From assembly GCF_030462475.1 (NCBI RefSeq), contig NZ_JASMRZ010000003.1, forward strand, positions 192,895-256,894: 64,000 bases of DNA, given 5' to 3'. Origin of the DNA: Variovorax sp. CAN15. GTDB taxonomy: Bacteria > Pseudomonadota > Gammaproteobacteria > Burkholderiales > Burkholderiaceae_C. A program made the translations under genes and the position numbers. Of the stretch, positions 26,625 through 36,472 are shown piece after piece. Under the pieces are notes generated by a model. It was not told the DNA's origin, did no database searches, and saw only the letters and a list, made by a program, of their open reading frames with translations. How positions within the stretch are numbered: the first letter of the stretch is position 1; each line of letters begins with the position of its first letter.

Positions 26625-29222
26625 ATGAGCCGACGTCGTGTCGCCGCCCCGCGTCCGCGGCGCCCGGGCGTGCCGCCCCTGCCGCTGGCCCTGCTGTCGC
26701 TGGCGCTGATCCATGCGCACGGCGCTTCGGCCCAGACGGCTGGCAATCTCGCCGATGCTCCGCTCACGCTGAAGCGTACGCCGCAGCTCACCGAGATCCT
26801 GACGCCCGCCGACCGCAGCCAGATGCCCAGCCTGGTGACCGGCGACCGCATCTCCGGCCGCCCCGACCTCGAGACCGTGGTCGAGGGCAACGCCACGCTG
26901 CGCCGCGGCGCGGTGTCCATCACCGCCGACCGGCTCGAGTACTACCAGCCCGACGACCGCGCCAAGGCCACCGGCAACGTGCGGGTCAACCAGGCCGGCA
27001 ACGTGTACGAAGGCCCCGAGCTGCAGCTCAAGCTCGAGACCTTCGAGGGCTTCTTCAACAACGTGCGCTACAAGTTCCTCGCGAACGAGGCGCACGGCGA
27101 GGCCAAGCGCATCGACTTCGTCGATTCCAACGTGTCGATCGCCCGCGAGGCCACCTACACCACCTGCCGCCGCGAGGACTTTCCCGGCTGGATGCCCGCC
27201 TGGCTGCTGACCGCGACCTCGATCACCACCGACACCGAGGAAAACGAGGGCGTTGCAAAGAACGCGCGCCTGAGCTTCATGGGCATCAGCACGCCGCCCA
27301 TCCCGAGCGTGAGCTTCCCGCTGTCGAACGACCGCAAGAGCGGCCTGCTGCCGCCGACCATCGGCCTGGACAACACCAACGGCCTGGAGATCGCACAGCC
27401 GTACTACTGGAACATCGCGCCCAACCGCGACGCCACGTTCACGCCGACGATCATGAGCAAGCGCGGCGTCAACTTCAGCAACGAGTTCCGCTACCTCGAG
27501 AAGCAATACAAGGGCGAGATCCGCCTCGACCTGATGGGCAGCGACCGGCTCGTGGGCGACCGCTACAACGAGCTGCGCACCAGCCAGCTCCAGCAGCTGG
27601 CGAACGGGCAGATCACGGCCAGCAGCCTGACCAACCCGCCGAAGAACACCCGTCGCTGGGGCCTGTGGCTCACGCACCACCAGGACTTCGACGCGAAGGC
27701 GCTCGGCCTCGATTCGCTGTCGGCCAACGTCACCATCAACCGGGTGAGCGACGACGATTACTGGCGCGACTTCACGCGCACGCCGTCGCTTGCGCAGCGC
27801 CAGCTGCCGAACGAAGCTTCGCTGAACTGGAGCAAGGGCGACTGGAGCGGCATGGTCCGCACGCTCAAGTACCAGAACCTGCAGTACAACCTGGCGCCGA
27901 TCACGCCGTCGTACGACCGGATGCCGCAGATCACGGCCAACTACAACAAGTACGACTGGCATGGCTTCGACGTCGCGTTGAACCTCGACTACACGCGTTT
28001 CCGCGTGAACAGGCTCTCGTCGACACAGCTGGGCTACGACGTCAACCAGCAGTCGCAGCCCGACGGCGACCGCGCCATGGCGGTAGCGACGATCAGCCGG
28101 CCTTTCATCACGCCGAGCACGTACGTCATCCCGAAGCTGATCCTGAACGCGGCCTCGTACAACTACTACCTGCCGCAGTCGGACATCCCGAAGCTCACGC
28201 TCAATGGCGTGCAGTACGTCAACGGGCAGGTCTACAACCCCAGCTCACTGTATTTCTTCCCGACGTCCAGCAACCGGGTGGTGCCGACCTTCAGCCTCGA
28301 CAGCGGCCTGACCTTCGAGCGCGACACCAGCTATTTCGGCCGCGCCTTCCGCCAGACGCTGGAGCCGCGCGCGTACTACGTCTACACGCCGTATCGCAAC
28401 CAGAGCATGCTGCCGAACTACGACTCGGCGGCCAACGACTTCAGCTTCGCGACCATCTACACCGAGAACGCGTTCTCGGGCGGCGACCGCATCTCCGACA
28501 CCAATGCGCTCACGCTGGGCGTGACCTCCCGCCTGATCGATCCGGACACCGGCGCCGAGGCCGCGCGCTTCGGCATCGCGCAGCGCCTGCGCTTCAGCGA
28601 CCAGAAGGTCACGCTGCCGGGCGGCACGCCGGTGACCGACCGCGCGAGCGACCTGCTGCTGGGCGCCACGATCAACTGGACGCCCAAGTGGAGCCTGGAC
28701 ACGCTGGTCCAGTACAACCCCGACACCCGCCGGTCGGAGCGCTCGGCCATCAGCGCGCGCTACAACCCCGAGCCGTACCACAACCTGAGCGCGGCCTTCC
28801 GCTACCAGGCGCCCAGCACCCCGACCGCGACCGACGGCAACAAGTCGATCGACGTGGGCTGGCAGTGGCCGCTCAATGACCTGTGGGGCGACAAGGGCAA
28901 GAACCTCGGCCCCGGCAAGGGCCAGGGCGGCGGACGCTGGTATGCGGTCGGCCGGCTCAACTACAGCCTGCAGGACAAGAAGCTCACCGACGGCGTGCTC
29001 GGCTTCGAGTACGACGGCTGCTGCTGGATCGGGCGCGTGGTGATGCAGCGCATCACCACCGGCCAGGTGACGGCGAACACCCGCATCATGTTCCAGCTCG
29101 AATTCGTCGGGTTCTCCAGCATCGGCTCGAGCCCCATGCAGACGCTGCGGCAGAACATCCAGCGCTACGAACCCCTGCGCCAACCGGGCGAAGCGCCGAG
29201 CCGCTTCACCAATTACGACTGA
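26625..29222 (+). CDS. lptD: LPS-assembly protein LptD
   Basis: The outer-membrane beta-barrel that, with LptE, places LPS in the outer leaflet. The 865 residues have a signal peptide (PLPLALLSLALIHAHGASAQ), an N-terminal jellyroll (OstA-like) domain at ~70-220 (SITADRLEYYQPDDRAKATG, NVRVNQAGNVYEGPEL), and a long C-terminal 26-stranded barrel rich in aromatic, alternating strands. ATG 26625 is chosen because GGGAGG precedes it and the signal peptide follows. Upstream in-frame codons look non-coding. surA starts 21 bp downstream, giving the classical lptD-surA-rsmA order but without pdxA. Confidence 0.96.
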   Translation: MSRRRVAAPRPRRPGVPPLPLALLSLALIHAHGASAQTAGNLADAPLTLKRTPQLTEILTPADRSQMPSLVTGDRISGRPDLETVVEGNATLRRGAVSITADRLEYYQPDDRAKATGNVRVNQAGNVYEGPELQLKLETFEGFFNNVRYKFLANEAHGEAKRIDFVDSNVSIAREATYTTCRREDFPGWMPAWLLTATSITTDTEENEGVAKNARLSFMGISTPPIPSVSFPLSNDRKSGLLPPTIGLDNTNGLEIAQPYYWNIAPNRDATFTPTIMSKRGVNFSNEFRYLEKQYKGEIRLDLMGSDRLVGDRYNELRTSQLQQLANGQITASSLTNPPKNTRRWGLWLTHHQDFDAKALGLDSLSANVTINRVSDDDYWRDFTRTPSLAQRQLPNEASLNWSKGDWSGMVRTLKYQNLQYNLAPITPSYDRMPQITANYNKYDWHGFDVALNLDYTRFRVNRLSSTQLGYDVNQQSQPDGDRAMAVATISRPFITPSTYVIPKLILNAASYNYYLPQSDIPKLTLNGVQYVNGQVYNPSSLYFFPTSSNRVVPTFSLDSGLTFERDTSYFGRAFRQTLEPRAYYVYTPYRNQSMLPNYDSAANDFSFATIYTENAFSGGDRISDTNALTLGVTSRLIDPDTGAEAARFGIAQRLRFSDQKVTLPGGTPVTDRASDLLLGATINWTPKWSLDTLVQYNPDTRRSERSAISARYNPEPYHNLSAAFRYQAPSTPTATDGNKSIDVGWQWPLNDLWGDKGKNLGPGKGQGGGRWYAVGRLNYSLQDKKLTDGVLGFEYDGCCWIGRVVMQRITTGQVTANTRIMFQLEFVGFSSIGSSPMQTLRQNIQRYEPLRQPGEAPSRFTNYD

Positions 29223-29243
29223 GACGACTGACTGAGCGACGCC

Positions 29244-30650
29244 ATGAAATACATCCGTTCCATCATCACCATGAGCTGCCTCGCGGCCATCGCCGCCACG
29301 GCGGGTGCTCAGGGCTATCGTCCCGGTACCGGCATCACGGACATCATGCGCGCCGGCCCGCGCCTGGGCCCTCCGGCGGCCCGTGCGCCCGCCGCGCCCT
29401 CCGCAGCGCCGGTGCAGCGCTCGGCCGAATACATCGTCGCGCTGGTCAACTCCGAGCCGATCACCAACACCGACGTGCAGTCGCGCGTGACGCGGCTCAT
29501 CAAGGAGAACCCCGACGCCGAGCGCGTGCCCCGCGGCGAGCTTACGCGGCTCGTGCTGGAGCGGTTGATCACCGAGCGCGCGCAGCTGCAGCTCGCGAAG
29601 GAAAACGGCATCAAGGTCGACGAGGTGGCGATCGACCAGGCCGAGCAGACCGTGGCGCGGCAGAACGAGATCAGCCTCGTCGAGCTGCGCCGCCGCGTGG
29701 CCGCCGAAGGCATCGCGCAGCAGGACTTCCGCAACGATCTGCGCGACCAGCTGCTGCTCACGCGCCTGCGCGACCGCGAAGTCGAATCGAAGGTCAAGGT
29801 CAGCGACGCCGAGGCCGATGAATACCTGCGCGACCAGCGTAACCAGTCCGTGAAGAACGTGGCGCTGGAGAACCTCAACCTCGCGCAGGTGCTGGTGGCC
29901 GTTCCCGAGAACGCCACCGACGCGCAGGTGGCCGCCGCGCAGAAGAAGGCGCAGGACATCGCCCAGCGCGCCCGCTCCGGCGAAGACTTCGCCAAGCTCG
30001 TGCGCGAGAACTCCGACTCGCCCGATCGCGCCAACGGCGGCGCCATCGGCATGCGCAGCGCCGACCGCTATCCGTCGCTGTTCGTCGAGGCCACGCAGTC
30101 GACCGCCGTGAACGGCATCGCCGGGCCGGTGCGTTCCAGCGCCGGCTTCCATGTGCTCAAGGTGCTGGCCAAGGCCCAGATCGGTTCGGGCGACGCCACC
30201 GTCACCCAGACGCAGGTACGCCACATCCTGCTGCTCAATGATCCCAAGCGCACCACGGCGCAGGCGGTCGCGCAGCTGGCCGAATTCAAGCGCCGCATCC
30301 AGGCCGGCACGGCCGACTTCGCCAGCCTTGCGCGCGACAACTCGCAGGACGGCAGCGCCAAGCAGGGCGGCGATCTCGGCTGGTCGCGCCCCGGCCAGTT
30401 CGTGCCCGAGTTCGAGGAAGCCATGGATCGGCTTTCGCCGGGCCAGATCAGCGACCCGGTGGTCTCGCGCTTCGGCGTGCACCTGATCCAGGTGGTCGGC
30501 CGTCGCGATTCCAAGCTCAGCCAGTCGGAGCAGCGCGAAGCCGCGCGCGCCGCGCTGCGCGAGCAGCGCGTCGAAGAAGCCTTCACCACCTGGGTGCAGG
30601 AAGTGCGCGCGCGCGCCTACGTCGAATACCGCGACCCACCGCAATCCTGA
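29244..30650 (+). CDS. surA: Periplasmic chaperone and peptidyl-prolyl isomerase SurA
   Basis: SurA escorts unfolded outer-membrane proteins, including LptD, to BAM. The 468 residues include a signal peptide (~1-22, ending AGA), then a Pro/Ala-rich stretch. The SurA N-terminal helical domain follows (~58-190, [20 protein letters not shown]). Two parvulin domains come next (~200-310 and ~320-425, with [32 protein letters not shown] and [14 protein letters not shown]), and a C-terminal helix closes the protein. It sits 21 bp after lptD and 4 bp before rsmA. Confidence 0.95.
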   Translation: MKYIRSIITMSCLAAIAATAGAQGYRPGTGITDIMRAGPRLGPPAARAPAAPSAAPVQRSAEYIVALVNSEPITNTDVQSRVTRLIKENPDAERVPRGELTRLVLERLITERAQLQLAKENGIKVDEVAIDQAEQTVARQNEISLVELRRRVAAEGIAQQDFRNDLRDQLLLTRLRDREVESKVKVSDAEADEYLRDQRNQSVKNVALENLNLAQVLVAVPENATDAQVAAAQKKAQDIAQRARSGEDFAKLVRENSDSPDRANGGAIGMRSADRYPSLFVEATQSTAVNGIAGPVRSSAGFHVLKVLAKAQIGSGDATVTQTQVRHILLLNDPKRTTAQAVAQLAEFKRRIQAGTADFASLARDNSQDGSAKQGGDLGWSRPGQFVPEFEEAMDRLSPGQISDPVVSRFGVHLIQVVGRRDSKLSQSEQREAARAALREQRVEEAFTTWVQEVRARAYVEYRDPPQS

Positions 30651-30654
30651 GCTG

Positions 30655-31425
30655 ATGGCGCAGCACATCGCGAGGAAGCGGTTCGGGCAGCACTTCCTGT
30701 CCGACGGCGGGATCATCGATTCGATCGTGCGCGAGATCGCGCCGCAGCCCGGCGATGCCATGGTCGAGATCGGCCCGGGGCTCGCAGCGCTGACGCAGCC
30801 GCTGGTGGAGCGGCTGGGCCGCCTCACCGTGATCGAGCTCGACCGTGACCTGGCCAAGCGCCTGCGCGAGCATCCTCAGCTGGACGTGATCGAGTCGGAC
30901 GTACTCAAGGTCGACTTCGCCGAGCTGGCCGCGAGGTTTCCTGCCGGCAAACCGCTGCGCGTGGTGGGCAATCTGCCCTACAACATCTCCACGCCCATCC
31001 TGTTCCATCTGCTGGGCTATGCCCATCTGGTCGCCGACCAGCATTTCATGCTGCAGAAGGAAGTGATCGACCGCATGGTGGCGAGCCCCGCCACCTCCGA
31101 CTACAGCCGCCTGAGCGTGATGCTGCAGTGGCGCTACGAGATGGAGAACGTGCTGTTCGTGCCGCCCGAGAGCTTCGACCCGCCGCCGCGCGTGGACAGC
31201 GCCGTGGTGCGGATGGTGCCGCTGGCGACGCCGCCGGCCGTCGACGAGAAGCGCCTGGGCGAGATCGTGCAGGTCGCCTTCAGCCAGCGCCGCAAGCTGC
31301 TGCGCCACACGCTGGGCAAGTGGCTCCAGGAGCATGGCTTTTCCGGCGACTTCGACACCCAGAGGCGGGCCGAGGAAGTGCCGGTGGCCGACTACGTGGC
31401 GCTGGCCCAGGCCGTGCCCCAATGA
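30655..31425 (+). CDS. rsmA: 16S rRNA (adenine(1518)-N(6)/adenine(1519)-N(6))-dimethyltransferase RsmA (KsgA)
   Basis: Dimethylates the two adjacent adenines in helix 45 of 16S rRNA. The 256 residues contain [14 protein letters not shown] motif [15 protein letters not shown], the acidic [12 protein letters not shown] and the catalytic NLPYNIS motif IV. The substrate-binding [17 protein letters not shown] follows, plus the C-terminal helical [13 protein letters not shown]. It ends at a strong bidirectional terminator. Confidence 0.96.
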   Translation: MAQHIARKRFGQHFLSDGGIIDSIVREIAPQPGDAMVEIGPGLAALTQPLVERLGRLTVIELDRDLAKRLREHPQLDVIESDVLKVDFAELAARFPAGKPLRVVGNLPYNISTPILFHLLGYAHLVADQHFMLQKEVIDRMVASPATSDYSRLSVMLQWRYEMENVLFVPPESFDPPPRVDSAVVRMVPLATPPAVDEKRLGEIVQVAFSQRRKLLRHTLGKWLQEHGFSGDFDTQRRAEEVPVADYVALAQAVPQ

Positions 31426-31452
31426 AAAAAGCGCGCCGAGGGCGCGCTTTTT
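31426..31452. terminator. Bidirectional intrinsic terminator after rsmA
   Basis: AAAAAGCGCGCC (31426-31437) and GGCGCGCTTTTT (31441-31452) make a 12-bp stem with a GAG loop. The flanking A and T runs let it serve both rsmA and the ribonuclease-barstar operon on the other strand. Confidence 0.88.
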
Positions 31453-31459
31453 CATGTTT

Positions 31460-31477
31460 GCCGGCAAGCTTGCCGGC
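31460..31477. repeat. Perfect 18-bp palindrome
   Basis: GCCGGCAAGCTTGCCGGC reads the same on both strands. It lies between the bidirectional terminator and the stop of the small ORF, and probably acts as a second hairpin in the termination region of the minus-strand operon. Confidence 0.6.
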
Positions 31478-31490
31478 TTCTTTCTTCTCG

Positions 31491-31727
31491 TCAGGCGGCG
31501 GCGAGCCAGTAACCCGCGTTGAAGGGGCTGCTCATGCGCAGCGCCAGCGGCGACACGTCGACCAGCTTGTCGGTCGGCATCTTTTCGCCGGCCGGTTCGG
31601 CGGCAGCAGCAGCTGCCGCGGTGTTCACTTCGATGCCATCGAGGGTTTCAACGTTCGGTTGAGCCTCGTTCGCCCGTTCTGCTTGGCTGGTGGATGCAGA
31701 ACGGGCTACAGAAAAGAATAGAAGCAC
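31491..31727 (-). CDS. Small hypothetical protein downstream of barstar
   Basis: A 78-codon frame starting at GTG 31727, overlapping the barstar stop by 22 bp. I do not recognise the product. From about codon 26 onward the codon choice is strongly like the neighbouring genes (GC-ending codons, EPAGEKMPTDKLVDVSP), which argues for real coding. It ends with a hydrophobic PFNAGYWLAAA. The first ~25 codons look atypical, so the true start may be internal. There is no signal peptide or helix-turn-helix. It is the last frame of the ribonuclease-inhibitor operon before the terminator and could be a third component or a relic. A 10-bp inverted repeat (31673-31682 / 31696-31705) lies within its first part. 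Confidence 0.4.
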   Translation of the reverse strand: MLLFFSVARSASTSQAERANEAQPNVETLDGIEVNTAAAAAAAEPAGEKMPTDKLVDVSPLALRMSSPFNAGYWLAAA

Positions 31728-32185
31728 CGGAAAGGGACCTTGCGGTCGCCCCAGTAGTCCGAGGCGTCGCGGAAGATGTCGAGCAGCTGCTCGCGGGCTT
31801 CCTTGTCGAACTTGGCATTGGCAGGAATCTGTTCCAGCACGATGACGAAACCCGGCTGCGGGCCCGATTTATGCAACGGGTCGGTCATGCAGTCGTACAG
31901 CGCATCGAAGTTCTTCCCGAAGTGGGACGGGAACGTGAACTGCTGGGCGATCAGGTCGAGCACGTCCTGCTTGGTCTGGGCGTTGCCCAGGTTGGCGTAC
32001 AGGAAGTGCTGGCCGGCCGCATTGGCGGCGTCCTGCAGGTCGTTCACGCGGAACGCGCGGATCGATTGCACGATGTTCGGGCGTACGGCACGAAGGGATA
32101 AGGTCATCTCCGCTGGTCTTTCCATAGTCATCATCATTTCTTCGGGGCGCTTCGAGGCGCCGCTCAGGTCGTTTTCATCGCTCAT
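31706..32185 (-). CDS. Barstar-family ribonuclease inhibitor
   Basis: A 159-residue protein whose C-terminal ~90 residues are a barstar fold. The match runs through HFLYANLGNAQTKQDVLDLIAQQFTFP, the family signature HFGKNFDALYDCMTD, the central VIVLEQIP strand and the ending YWGDRKVPFRCFYSF. A ~30-residue acidic/Met-rich N-terminal extension precedes it. Barstar binds and blocks barnase-type ribonucleases in the cytoplasm. It starts inside the stop of the ribonuclease gene (ATGA), so inhibitor synthesis is coupled to enzyme synthesis. Confidence 0.9.
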   Translation of the reverse strand: MSDENDLSGASKRPEEMMMTMERPAEMTLSLRAVRPNIVQSIRAFRVNDLQDAANAAGQHFLYANLGNAQTKQDVLDLIAQQFTFPSHFGKNFDALYDCMTDPLHKSGPQPGFVIVLEQIPANAKFDKEAREQLLDIFRDASDYWGDRKVPFRCFYSFL

Positions 32186-32595
32186 GGCGCAATCCGTCTG
32201 AAACTCGCGTAATGGTCCGCGGTGTACCAGCAGGCCTCGGGTGCGGTGCGCTGCTCGCCGCCACAGACGATCCGTTGTGCGCCGCGGTTGCGCGAGCCGG
32301 GCGTCGTTACCGTGTATTCACGGTAGTGGCCCCGGCGGGCCGGTGGCAACAGACGCTCGCGATTGCCGAACACCGTGCCGTCCTTGTCATACCGGAAGGG
32401 GCCGCCATTGAGGATGGCCTGGTAGGTCCGCCGGCCCTGCACCGGCAGATCGGTCAGCGCAATGGTTTCCTCGGTGGACGTTTTCCCGGCGCCGAACCAT
32501 CCGCGAGCCTCGGCCCCCGTCGTCAACGCCACCAGCATCAGACTGGTGAGCGCAAACTTTGTGACAGAGGACGTGATCGAGGCGTAAGCCGCCAT
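32182..32595 (-). CDS. Secreted guanyl-specific ribonuclease (barnase / RNase T1-Sa family)
   Basis: A 137-residue precursor: a signal peptide (~1-30, hydrophobic FALTSLMLVALTTGAEA), then a microbial ribonuclease domain. The family core is plain: ILNGGPFRYDKDGTVFGNRE with catalytic Glu80, YREYTVTTPGSRNRGAQRIV with the catalytic arginines, and the general-acid His128 in WYTADHYASFRRI. Two cysteines (111, 122) could form a disulfide outside the cell. The enzyme should be exported and cut RNA after G, either in nutrient scavenging or as an antibacterial toxin. ATG 32595 is preferred over a GTG four codons earlier; neither has a clear Shine-Dalgarno. The immunity-type barstar gene overlaps downstream. 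Confidence 0.88.
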   Translation of the reverse strand: MAAYASITSSVTKFALTSLMLVALTTGAEARGWFGAGKTSTEETIALTDLPVQGRRTYQAILNGGPFRYDKDGTVFGNRERLLPPARRGHYREYTVTTPGSRNRGAQRIVCGGEQRTAPEACWYTADHYASFRRIAP

Positions 32596-32689
32596 GGGGC
32601 ACCACAAGAAAAGAGCGGGGGGTCGAATCGGCGATCAACGTCGGGGTTAACCCGCAAATTCAAGCCCGCGAGTGTGCACCACGCTGGCG

Positions 32690-32726
32690 AAAATAGCAAG
32701 CGACTGCCCAAAGTTTGAGCAGTCGC
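32690..32726 (-). terminator. Probable terminator of maeB
   Basis: On the minus strand an 8-bp stem (GCGACTGC / GCAGTCGC at 32700-32726, loop partly paired CAAA/TTTG) is followed by TTGCTATTTT. It lies ~50 bp after the maeB stop and ~100 bp before the ribonuclease start. Confidence 0.65.
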
Positions 32727-32775
32727 GAGGGTATCGAATGGCTTTTCAAGTTGGCGGCCACTCTCGCCAGAGGGC

Positions 32776-35124
32776 TTATCTCTCGGCGTTTGCGTCGGCC
32801 ACTGTCAAGGCTGTCATGTTCACGATGCGCCGAACAGTCGCGCTTGCCGTGAGAATGTGCACAGGTTTGGCCGCACCGAGCAGAACGGGGCCGATCGCGA
32901 TGTTGCCGCCCGCCGCCGTCTTGAGCAGGTTGTAGGAAATGTTGGCCGCGTCGATGTTCGGGAAAACCAGCAGATTGGCGTCGCCCGCCAGCGCGCTGTG
33001 CGGCATGACGACCGCGCGCTGCTTGCTGTCGAGCGCCACGTCGCCGTGCATTTCGCCGTCCACCTCGAGCCAGGGCGCCTGCACGCGCAGCAGGTCGAGC
33101 GTCTTGCGCATCTTGATGGCGCTGGGCTCGTTGCTGGTGCCGAAGTTGGAGTGCGACAGCAGCGCCGCCTTCGGCTTGAGGCCGAAGCGCATCATTTCCT
33201 CGGCTGCCATCGTGGTGATCTCGGCCAGTTCCTCGGGCGAGGGGTCGTAGTTGACGTGCGTGTCGACCAGGAACACCTGGCGGTCGGGCAGCAGCAGGCC
33301 GTTCATGCAGGCGTACACGGGCACGTCCTGCGGGGTGCTTTCGCAGCCGCCGGGTCGCTTGCCGATCACCTGGTCGATGTAGTGCAGGTGGTTGGCGGTG
33401 GTGCCCCAGGTGCCGCAGATCAGGCCGTCGACCTCGCCCTTGTGCAGCAGCATCGAGCCGATCAGCGTCAGGCGCCGGCGCATCTCGATCTTGGCGACCT
33501 GCACCGTCACGCCCTTGCGCTCGGTCATGCGGTGGTAGGTCTGCCAGAACTCGCGGTAGCGGTGGTCCTGCTCGACGTTGACCACGTCGTAGTCCAGCTC
33601 TTCCTTCAGGCGCAGGCCGAATTTCTCGATGCGCTGGGCGATGATGGCCGGGCGGCCGATCAGCGTCGGGCGCGCGACGCCTTCGTCCACCACGATCTGG
33701 GCGGCGCGCAGCACGCGCTCTTCCTCGCCTTCCGAATAGGCCACGCGCTTCTTGCTCGAGCGCCTGGCGGCGTCGAAGATCGGCTTCATCGTGGTGCCCG
33801 ATGCGTAGACGAAGCTCTGCAGCTTGTCGCGGTAGGCGTCCATGTCCTTGATGGGGCGCTGCGCCACGCCGCTTTCCTCGGCCGCCTTGGCCACGGCCGG
33901 CGCGATCTTCATCATGAGGCGCGGGTCGAAGGGCTTCGGAATCAGGTATTCGGGGCCGAATGACAGCTTTTCACCGACGTAGGCGGCGGCCACGCGCTCG
34001 CTCTGCTCGGCCTGCGCCAGGTCGGCGATGGCGTGCACCGCGGCGATCTCCATCTCGTCGGTGATCGTCGTCGCGCCGCAATCCAGCGCGCCGCGGAAGA
34101 TGTACGGGAAGCACAGGACGTTGTTGACCTGGTTCGGGTAGTCGGTACGGCCGGTTGCCATGATCACGTCGTCGCGCACCGCGTGGGCGTCCTCGGGCGC
34201 GATCTCGGGGTTGGGGTTGGCCAGCGCGAAGATCACCGGGCGCTTTGCCATCTTCGCCACCATGGCGGGCTTGAGCACGCCGCCGGCCGACAGGCCCAGG
34301 AACACGTCGGCGCCCTCGATCACCTCGCCGAGCGTGCGCGCGTCTGTCTTCTGCATGTACTGGCGCTTGTCGTCGTCCATCAGCTCGGTACGGCCTTCGT
34401 AGACTACGCCGGCGAGGTCGGTGACGAACACGTTCTCGCGCTTCAGGCCCACCTTGAGCAGCAGGTTCAGGCACGCCAGCGCCGCGGCGCCCGCGCCCGA
34501 GGCGACCAGCTTGACCTCCTCGATCTTCTTGCCGGCCACCTTCAAGCCGTTGACCATGGCGGCCGCCACCGTGATGGCCGTGCCGTGCTGGTCGTCGTGG
34601 AAGACCGGGATCTTCATGCGCTTGCGCAGCTCGCGCTCGACGTAGAAGCAGTCGGGCGCCTTGATGTCTTCCAGGTTGACCGCGCCGAAGGTGGGCTCCA
34701 GCGAGGCGATGATGTCCACCAGCTTGGCCGGGTCCTTCTCGTCGATCTCGATGTCGAACACGTCGACGCCCGCGAACTTCTTGAAGAGCACGCCCTTGCC
34801 CTCCATCACCGGCTTGGAGGCCAGCGGGCCGATGTCGCCCAGGCCCAGCACGGCAGTGCCGTTGCTGATGACGGCCACCAGGTTGCCGCGGGAGGTGTAC
34901 TTGAAGGCGTTGGCCGGGTCCTTGACGATCTCCTCGCAGGGAGCCGCCACGCCGGGCGAGTAGGCCAGCGACAGGTCGCGCTGGTTGACCATCTGCTTCG
35001 TCGCCGCGATGGCGATCTTGCCGGGAACGGGAAACTCGTGGTACTCGAGGGCGGCACGGCGCAGTTCTGCGCGCTTGTCTTCGGGCGTGGGAGTCGATGA
35101 GGTCGAGGGGGTCGAATCTGACAT
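32776..35124 (-). CDS. maeB: NADP-dependent malic enzyme with phosphotransacetylase-like domain
   Basis: Oxidative decarboxylation of malate to pyruvate with NADPH production. The 782 residues form the large MaeB architecture. The malic domain (~20-420) has [43 protein letters not shown] and the NADP site [13 protein letters not shown]-terminal phosphate-acetyltransferase-like domain (~440-775) is regulatory in E. coli MaeB, binding acetyl-CoA as inhibitor. ATG 35124 has AGGAG eight bases upstream. It is divergent from the SPFH gene (174 bp). Confidence 0.95.
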   Translation of the reverse strand: MSDSTPSTSSTPTPEDKRAELRRAALEYHEFPVPGKIAIAATKQMVNQRDLSLAYSPGVAAPCEEIVKDPANAFKYTSRGNLVAVISNGTAVLGLGDIGPLASKPVMEGKGVLFKKFAGVDVFDIEIDEKDPAKLVDIIASLEPTFGAVNLEDIKAPDCFYVERELRKRMKIPVFHDDQHGTAITVAAAMVNGLKVAGKKIEEVKLVASGAGAAALACLNLLLKVGLKRENVFVTDLAGVVYEGRTELMDDDKRQYMQKTDARTLGEVIEGADVFLGLSAGGVLKPAMVAKMAKRPVIFALANPNPEIAPEDAHAVRDDVIMATGRTDYPNQVNNVLCFPYIFRGALDCGATTITDEMEIAAVHAIADLAQAEQSERVAAAYVGEKLSFGPEYLIPKPFDPRLMMKIAPAVAKAAEESGVAQRPIKDMDAYRDKLQSFVYASGTTMKPIFDAARRSSKKRVAYSEGEEERVLRAAQIVVDEGVARPTLIGRPAIIAQRIEKFGLRLKEELDYDVVNVEQDHRYREFWQTYHRMTERKGVTVQVAKIEMRRRLTLIGSMLLHKGEVDGLICGTWGTTANHLHYIDQVIGKRPGGCESTPQDVPVYACMNGLLLPDRQVFLVDTHVNYDPSPEELAEITTMAAEEMMRFGLKPKAALLSHSNFGTSNEPSAIKMRKTLDLLRVQAPWLEVDGEMHGDVALDSKQRAVVMPHSALAGDANLLVFPNIDAANISYNLLKTAAGGNIAIGPVLLGAAKPVHILTASATVRRIVNMTALTVADANAER

Positions 35125-35298
35125 GTGCCGTAGCTCCTGGTGGCGCTTCTTCTGGGGGCGCCGATTGTAGACCTCGCGCATGACGCCCTAGGCCGCATGG
35201 CCAGGGGCGCCATGACCAATAGCACGGGTGCCAATTCAGGTCCATGTGGCAATATCCGCGATCCGGACAAAACCCGAAAAACCTGACGAGGAGCGACC

Positions 35299-36348
35299 AT
35301 GGCCCTGATGGATTTCATCAAGAAGCAGTTCATCGACATCATCCAGTGGACCGAGACCGGCGACGGCACGCTGGCCTGGCGCTTCCCGATGGCGGAGATG
35401 GAAATCCAGAACGGCGCCTCGCTCACGGTGCGCGAATCGCAGGTCGCCGTCTTCGTCAACGAAGGCAAGGTGGCCGACGTGTTCGGCCCCGGCATGTACA
35501 AGCTCACGACGCAGACGCTGCCCGTGCTCACGTACCTGAAGAACTGGGACAAGCTCTTCGAATCGCCCTTCAAGAGCGACGTCTACTTCTTCAGCACCCG
35601 CCAGCAGGTCGACCAGAAGTGGGGCACGCCCCAGCCGATCACCATCCGCGACAAGGACTTCGGCGCCGTGCGTCTGCGCGCCTTCGGCAACTACTCCTTC
35701 CGCATCGGCGACGCCAAGGCCTTCCACACCGAGATCTCCGGCACGCGCGACATCTATTCCGTGGCCGACCTCGACGGCCAGCTGCGCGGCCTGGTGCTGC
35801 AGAACATCAGCAACGCCATCGCTTCCAGCGGCGTGCCCTTCCTCGATCTCGCGGCCAACCAGATCCAGTTCGCGCAGGCGCTCGCCGCCCAGCTGGTGCC
35901 CGAGTTCGAGAAGATCGGCATCAAGCTCGAGAACATCACTGTCCAGAACGTCTCGCTGCCCGAAGAACTCCAGAAGATCCTCGACCAGAAGATCGGCATG
36001 GGCATGGTCGGCAACGACATGGGCAAGTTCATGCAGTACCAGACGGCGCAAGCGATTCCGAAGTTCGCCGAGGGCGCGGCCGGCGGCGGCGGCATCGCGG
36101 GCGACGCGATGGGCCTGGGCGCCGGCGTGGCGCTCGGCCAGGTGCTGGCGCAGAACCTCGCGCAGGGCCTGAGCCCCAATGCCGCGGCGGCCGCCGCGGC
36201 ACAGCAGCAGCAACCGGCGGTGGCCGTGGTGAGCGCCGCAGACGTGATGACCACGCTCGAGAAGCTCGGCGAACTCAAGACCAAGGGCATCCTCACCCAG
36301 GAAGAGTTCGACGCCAAGAAGGCCGAACTGCTCAAGAAACTGGTCTAA
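35299..36348 (+). CDS. SPFH-domain protein with C-terminal SHOCT motif
   Basis: A 349-residue protein. An SPFH/Band-7-like domain (~25-240) has TVRESQVAVFVNEGKVADVFGPGMYKL, LRAFGNYSFRIGDA and LEKIGIKLENITVQNVSLPEE. A Gly/Ala-rich stretch follows, then a SHOCT motif (~318-349, LGELKTKGILTQEEFDAKKAELL). There is no N-terminal TM, so it probably associates peripherally with membranes and oligomerises. Such 'virion core protein / SPFH' homologues are often beside zinc-ribbon DUF4178 proteins, as here. A strong AGGAG precedes the ATG. First gene of the unknown cluster. Confidence 0.87.
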   Translation: MALMDFIKKQFIDIIQWTETGDGTLAWRFPMAEMEIQNGASLTVRESQVAVFVNEGKVADVFGPGMYKLTTQTLPVLTYLKNWDKLFESPFKSDVYFFSTRQQVDQKWGTPQPITIRDKDFGAVRLRAFGNYSFRIGDAKAFHTEISGTRDIYSVADLDGQLRGLVLQNISNAIASSGVPFLDLAANQIQFAQALAAQLVPEFEKIGIKLENITVQNVSLPEELQKILDQKIGMGMVGNDMGKFMQYQTAQAIPKFAEGAAGGGGIAGDAMGLGAGVALGQVLAQNLAQGLSPNAAAAAAAQQQQPAVAVVSAADVMTTLEKLGELKTKGILTQEEFDAKKAELLKKLV

Positions 36349-36439
36349 CCCCCAGGCTTCGCGCACTTCGTGTCGCTTCTCCTCCCCCCTTGCAGGGGGC
36401 GATACCAGCGGCCCGGCATAGCCGGTTCCGCGGTATCTC
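36349..36439 (+). repeat. Dispersed palindromic repeat, family A
   Basis: Blocks CCCCCAGGCTTCGCGC, ACTTCGTGTCGCTTC, a C-run/G-run hairpin (CCCCCTTGCAGGGGG), GCGGCCCGGCATAGCC and GGTTCCGCGGTATC occur in the same order as at 39885-39973 and, inverted, at 10809-10901. It occupies nearly all of the SPFH-DUF4178 gap. Confidence 0.75.
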
Positions 36440-36472
36440 CCGCCTCGTTCGTCGTGTCTTCAGCTGCGTGCC

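Noticed and set aside
32608-32775. Small plus-strand gene between the ribonuclease gene and maeB
   Set aside because: The frame runs antisense into maeB, and the intergenic part holds a terminator hairpin instead.
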